Source of the DNA: JAIBBG01 sp043748015
Lineage (GTDB): Bacteria > Bacteroidota > Bacteroidia > Flavobacteriales_D > Sanyastnellaceae
DNA: 7,231 nt
Assembly: GCA_043748015.1 (NCBI GenBank)
Contig: JAYTOA010000004.1
Location: 1-7,231 of the forward strand
Direction of reading: 5' to 3'
Shown: positions 4,671 through 7,231 of the stretch, piece by piece
Position numbering within the stretch: position 1 is the first letter of the stretch
Layout: every line of letters begins with the position of its first letter
Notes under the pieces: model-generated
What the model was told of the DNA's origin: nothing
Databases searched by the model: none
The model's input: only the letters and a program-made list of their open reading frames with translations
Program-made: the position numbers and the translations under genes

Positions 4671-5918
4671 ATGTATCCTACACTATATCATGCGTTTTAT
4701 GACATGTTCGGACTCGACTGGCAATGGGCAAAACTGCTCAATAGCTTTGGATTTTTCGTGGCTCTCGCTTTTGTTATAGCCAGTTACATTCTGGGTGCTG
4801 AGTTGAAGCGCAAAGCACGTTTGCGCATGTTTCGACCTATGGAAAAGACCGTTGAAATAGGGGGGAAGCCCAATTGGCCGGATATTCTTACAAGTGGTTT
4901 GATGGGTTTTATCATTGGCTGGAAGATGATTTATCTCTTCCTCAATGGTTCAGAACTTTTCTCCGGTGGAAGTAATCCTCAACAGGAAATCTTCTCTTCA
5001 CGTGGTTATTGGTTGCTTGGAATCGCAATGGCGCTTGCCTTTGGAGCATGGCGTTGGTGGGATTACAAAAAGCAACAATTGCCCGAGCCTGTGATGCAGG
5101 AAGCAAAGATTTTCCCACACCACATCACAGGAAATATCACTTTTGTCACGGCCATCTTCGGGATTATTGGCGCCAAACTCTTTCACCTGCTGGAAAATCC
5201 TGCTGAGTTCAGAGAGTTTTTTGCGCATCCCACCTTCAATAGTTTTATCAGCGGCCTTACCGTATATGGAGGACTCATCGTTGGATCTGCCGGTACTTTA
5301 GTGTATGCCTGGAGAAAAGGCATTAAACTATGGCCATTGTGTGATGCCGCCGCACCGGCAATGATACTCGGTTATGGAATTGGACGCATCGGTTGTCAGG
5401 TTAGCGGTGATGGCGACTGGGGAATTGCCAACACAGCACCTAAGCCGGGATGGTTATCTTGGATGCCCGACTGGATATGGGCCTATGATTATCCCAACAA
5501 CGTGAACTATGATGCAAGCTATGCCGGACATCTCGGAGCGCTGAATGACACGTACGTGAAGCCGATCATAGATCCAATGATGCCATGCTTCGATGGCTAT
5601 TGCACCTATTTATCACCGCCGGTTTTCCCTACACCATTTTATGAGACAGTATTGGCGACCATCATTTTCCTTATTCTTTGGAGATTGCGCAAGAAAATCG
5701 CAACACCGGGAATCATCTTCGGACTCTATCTCATCTTCAATGGCGTGGAGCGTTTTTTCATCGAAAAAATCAGGGTGAACAACAAGTTCGATTTCTTCGG
5801 TATGACTGCAACTCAGGCGGAATTGATAGCAGTGTTATTCATCATAACAGGAATCTCAATTGTATTCATTCGACGCAAGAAGTCTGTAGTTGAAAGGGAA
5901 ATTTTAACGCCCTCCTGA
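4671..5918 (+). CDS. lgt: Prolipoprotein diacylglyceryl transferase, long divergent form
   Basis: Lgt moves the diacylglyceryl group of phosphatidylglycerol onto the lipobox Cys of prolipoproteins, the first step of lipoprotein maturation in the inner membrane. This 415-residue copy is much longer than the roughly 290 residues of E. coli Lgt. About seven hydrophobic helices are visible, with the signature region GLTVYGGLIVGS (196-206) and GIGRIGCQVSGDGDWG (236-251), PTPFYE (320-325), and the final NGVERFFIEKIR (357-368). Two positions essential in E. coli appear changed: the His of FHGG is Tyr199, and the Asn of GRLGN is Cys242; the Arg residues R239 and R361 are kept. A 65-residue insert (about 252-316) is Trp/Tyr/Pro-rich and carries a C306/C311 pair. 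The GRIGC form is, from memory, usual for Lgt-like proteins of this phylum. ATG 4671 gives the family-like MYPTLYHAFYD start. It is probably monocistronic. Confidence 0.9.
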   Translation: MYPTLYHAFYDMFGLDWQWAKLLNSFGFFVALAFVIASYILGAELKRKARLRMFRPMEKTVEIGGKPNWPDILTSGLMGFIIGWKMIYLFLNGSELFSGGSNPQQEIFSSRGYWLLGIAMALAFGAWRWWDYKKQQLPEPVMQEAKIFPHHITGNITFVTAIFGIIGAKLFHLLENPAEFREFFAHPTFNSFISGLTVYGGLIVGSAGTLVYAWRKGIKLWPLCDAAAPAMILGYGIGRIGCQVSGDGDWGIANTAPKPGWLSWMPDWIWAYDYPNNVNYDASYAGHLGALNDTYVKPIIDPMMPCFDGYCTYLSPPVFPTPFYETVLATIIFLILWRLRKKIATPGIIFGLYLIFNGVERFFIEKIRVNNKFDFFGMTATQAELIAVLFIITGISIVFIRRKKSVVEREILTPS

Positions 5919-5954
5919 GGAAAAATTATCAGACAACCTAGTGACAAAGCGAGT

Positions 5955-5962
5955 TACATTTG
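5955..5962 (+). promoter_or_regulatory. TAnnTTTG -7 element upstream of thioredoxin
   Basis: TACATTTG is an exact -7 match in the lgt-trxA gap. Transcription would begin near 5967 and leave a leader of about 100 bases before the ATG at 6069. No TTTG lies at -33, so the call rests on the -7 box alone. Confidence 0.4.
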
Positions 5963-6068
5963 TCGCCCGGATTTCGAAATATGGCAGCTTTGGCAGATAA
6001 ACATGCAAAGGCCCGTTAGTTGAGATGCCGTGAACACATTAAAACAATTTCAACAAATAATCTAGATT

Positions 6069-6386
6069 ATGGCAGTAGAAATCACAGATGCAAATTTTGC
6101 TGATCTCGTGCAGAATAGCGACAAACCGGTGATGATTGACTTTTGGGCTGAATGGTGCGGACCTTGTCGCATGGTAGGACCCATTGTAGAAGAGATGTCA
6201 CACGATTACGACGGAAAGGCAGTTATTGGAAAAGTAAACGTTGACGAAAATCCGGATATCAGCGCGAAATACGGAATCCGCAATATCCCGACAATCATTT
6301 TTGTGAAAGGCGGACAGGTAGTTGACAAAAGTGTTGGCGCAGTTCCGAAAAATGTATTGACTGAGAAAATGGATGCTTTGCTGTAG
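6069..6386 (+). CDS. trxA: Thioredoxin
   Basis: This 105-residue protein is a full-length single-domain thioredoxin, a cytoplasmic dithiol-disulfide reductant for targets such as ribonucleotide reductase and peroxiredoxins, recharged by thioredoxin reductase. The active site is FWAEWCGPCR with C30 and C33. The buried acid D24, the cis-proline P74 in NIPT, and the closing GG (81-82) and G90 are all at family positions. There is no signal peptide, so it should be cytosolic. The start is ATG at 6069, giving the usual MAVEITDANF opening. It lies 150 bases after lgt with a candidate promoter in the gap and has its own terminator 20 bases past the stop, so it is probably a single-gene unit. Confidence 0.97.
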   Translation: MAVEITDANFADLVQNSDKPVMIDFWAEWCGPCRMVGPIVEEMSHDYDGKAVIGKVNVDENPDISAKYGIRNIPTIIFVKGGQVVDKSVGAVPKNVLTEKMDALL

Positions 6387-6406
6387 TAGCATAGCGATTT
6401 GATATG

Positions 6407-6438
6407 AAAAGGCTGTCCCAAAAGGATAGCCTTTTTTT
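6407..6438 (+). terminator. Intrinsic terminator of trxA
   Basis: A 12-bp stem (6407-6418 with 6424-6435) includes GGCTGTCC paired with GGATAGCC through one G-U wobble, around a five-base loop CAAAA, and is followed by T-run 6432-6438. The leading A-run also lets it work on the opposite strand. It begins 20 bases after the thioredoxin stop and is the clearest terminator in the window. Confidence 0.9.
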
Positions 6439-6535
6439 GTTGGTAATCGAGCTATTATTTATTGGGTTATTTGATCCCGCACAGATTGAACGTCTTGTGC
6501 AAATAAACAATCTCACGAGTATGGTCTATATCTGA

Positions 6536-6966
6536 ATGCACCAGTATAGACTCTATGAAAGTTGGGAACCTTTTCCATTGGGCAATTTTCACCTCAGTTT
6601 GCAATATCGTCAAGGAAGCATTTGTCCATTCAGCGGATTTGACGCAACAGTCGCAGAATTTGATTCTCTGATTACTATCGGTAATGTTGATGGAGTAGTG
6701 CAGATAAACACAATGCAAACGGCTATTCTTATTTACCCGAATCCGGCAACTGATCACATCATTATCAACTTCGAAAAAATAAGCGCCTAAGCCTAATTCT
6801 TTTTGTTGCCGACGCGATTGGTCATGAAGAATTTAATGGCCAAATAAATCAACGGCAATTTCCGGTTGACATAACAATATGGAAACCTGGTTTTTATTAT
6901 ATGTCCATCACATCCCCATGAGGCGAAGTGAGTGAGAATAGAAAGTCAGTGAAGCTATTGGTGGAT
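6536..6966 (+). pseudogene. Decayed 3' end of a T9SS cargo gene (type A sorting domain)
   Basis: Two reading frames together spell a type IX secretion C-terminal sorting domain. The first frame (6536-6790) ends ILIYPNPATDHIIINFEKISA, where YPNP and the following strand are the signature opening, then hits TAA at 6788-6790. A second frame from about 6793 continues with LILFVADAIGHEEFNG and WKPGFYYMSITS, the usual middle and GxYY section. It is then cut by TGA (6919-6921) and resumes in the same frame with ENRKSVKLLVD, the usual end. So there is one frameshift near 6785-6793 and one nonsense codon. Upstream, in-frame TGA (6533-6535) closes the first frame and no passenger domain is recognisable. 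An intact gene would encode a secreted or surface protein recognised by the T9SS. Sequencing error could mimic the lesions, but the missing passenger argues for real decay. Exact ends are approximate. Confidence 0.75.
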
Positions 6967-7150
6967 CAGTTTTCTTTCACGGAATTCACGAAAGATGCTT
7001 GCGAAAACCCAAACTACGATGTCGAAGAGAGTTGATTGCCCGCTTTTTCTCAGATTATTTAATATATGACATCGCTCATATGCCCATCATACTTCTATCA
7101 TCGTCGCATCAGAGGTGGGACATTAGCTTGCAATCAAGAAATAAAACCGG
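6967..7150. other. Non-coding spacer before the truncated right-edge gene
   Basis: I see no gene here. The frame of the sorting-domain remnant stays open to TGA at 7033-7035 (QFSFTEFTKD...) but this part no longer resembles the domain. A 6-bp inverted repeat ATATGA (7064-7069) / TCATAT (7076-7081) lies about 70 bases before the next start codon. No exact TAnnTTTG box is visible upstream of 7151. Confidence 0.4.
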
Positions 7151-7231
7151 ATGATGAAAAAACAAACAGGAATATGGATCGACACCACAAAAGCAATTTT
7201 GGTGACGTTGTCCGAAGGAAAAGAGAATGTG
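7151..7231 (+). CDS. N-terminus of a gene cut by the window edge, possibly baeRF-like
   Basis: Two adjacent ATGs (7151 and 7154) open a frame that continues to the last base, giving 27 codons that begin MMKKQTGIWIDTTKAILV and run through LSEGKENV. An in-frame TAA at 7142-7144 closes the frame upstream, so the start is well bounded. The pattern GIWIDxxKA followed by a hydrophobic strand resembles the start of small Bacteroidota proteins related to the bacterial eRF1-like (baeRF) or host-attachment group, which I recall only loosely. Too little is present for a functional assignment. It lies downstream of the decayed T9SS gene and is probably transcribed from the AT-rich spacer before it. Confidence 0.55.
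   Translation, partial: MMKKQTGIWIDTTKAILVTLSEGKENV

Noticed and set aside
5909..5921. CCTC/GAGG hairpin over the lgt stop codon as a terminator
   Set aside because: The stem is only four pairs around a two-base loop, too tight to form, and there is no T-run.
5981..6019. Twelve-codon frame (MAALADKHAKAR) in the trxA leader as a regulatory leader peptide
   Set aside because: No attenuator-like alternative hairpins or runs of regulatory codons accompany it; short frames of this size are expected by chance.
6467..6757. Minus-strand 96-codon frame over the T9SS remnant
   Set aside because: The plus strand carries recognisable sorting-domain motifs, whereas this frame has none.
7064..7081. ATATGA/TCATAT inverted repeat as an operator
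   Set aside because: Six AT-rich pairs occur often by chance in this composition, and no promoter box anchors it.

Overview
The window looks like a chromosomal segment of a Bacteroidota bacterium, probably a free-living member of the Cytophagales/Flavobacteriales/Chitinophagales side of the phylum. Three things point there: several start codons are preceded by exact matches to the Bacteroidota -7 promoter element TAnnTTTG; there is a decayed type IX secretion (T9SS) C-terminal sorting domain; and the protein families (DUF4920 lipoprotein, DUF1573 lipoprotein next to yajC, long-form Lgt) are typical of the phylum. No genus can be named from the sequence alone.

Layout. Positions 1-281 are non-coding and hold a bidirectional terminator-like hairpin and a second perfect inverted repeat. 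A minus-strand pair follows: a His-rich DUF4920 lipoprotein (1014-1613) with its own promoter, then an OmpR-type response regulator (282-983) that begins at a TTG codon. No histidine kinase is visible. A 256-base spacer with relic-like short repeats separates this pair from a second minus-strand operon read in the order pRiA4b-ORF3-like protein (2802-3389), DUF1573 lipoprotein (2254-2751, or to 2802 with a TAATG stop/start overlap) and yajC (1903-2214). A divergent intergenic region (3390-3657) leads to a plus-strand gene for a two-TM protein with a TPR-like tail (3658-4179). That gene converges on a small unrecognised minus-strand gene (4209-4520), and an AT-only heptamer repeat fills the junction.

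The plus-strand half holds a divergent prolipoprotein diacylglyceryl transferase (4671-5918), thioredoxin (6069-6386) with a strong terminator, a broken remnant of a T9SS cargo gene (about 6536-6966), and the first 27 codons of a gene that runs off the right edge (7151-7231).

Functionally this is largely cell-envelope housekeeping: YajC belongs to the Sec translocon, Lgt performs the first step of lipoprotein maturation, and two genes encode predicted lipoproteins that would be Lgt substrates. I found no rRNA, tRNA, CRISPR array, intact insertion sequence or phage gene. I see no strong evidence of a new multi-gene system. The most interesting leads are the His-rich lipoprotein/regulator pair, the unusual active-site positions of Lgt, the dissected T9SS pseudogene, and the intergenic repeats.
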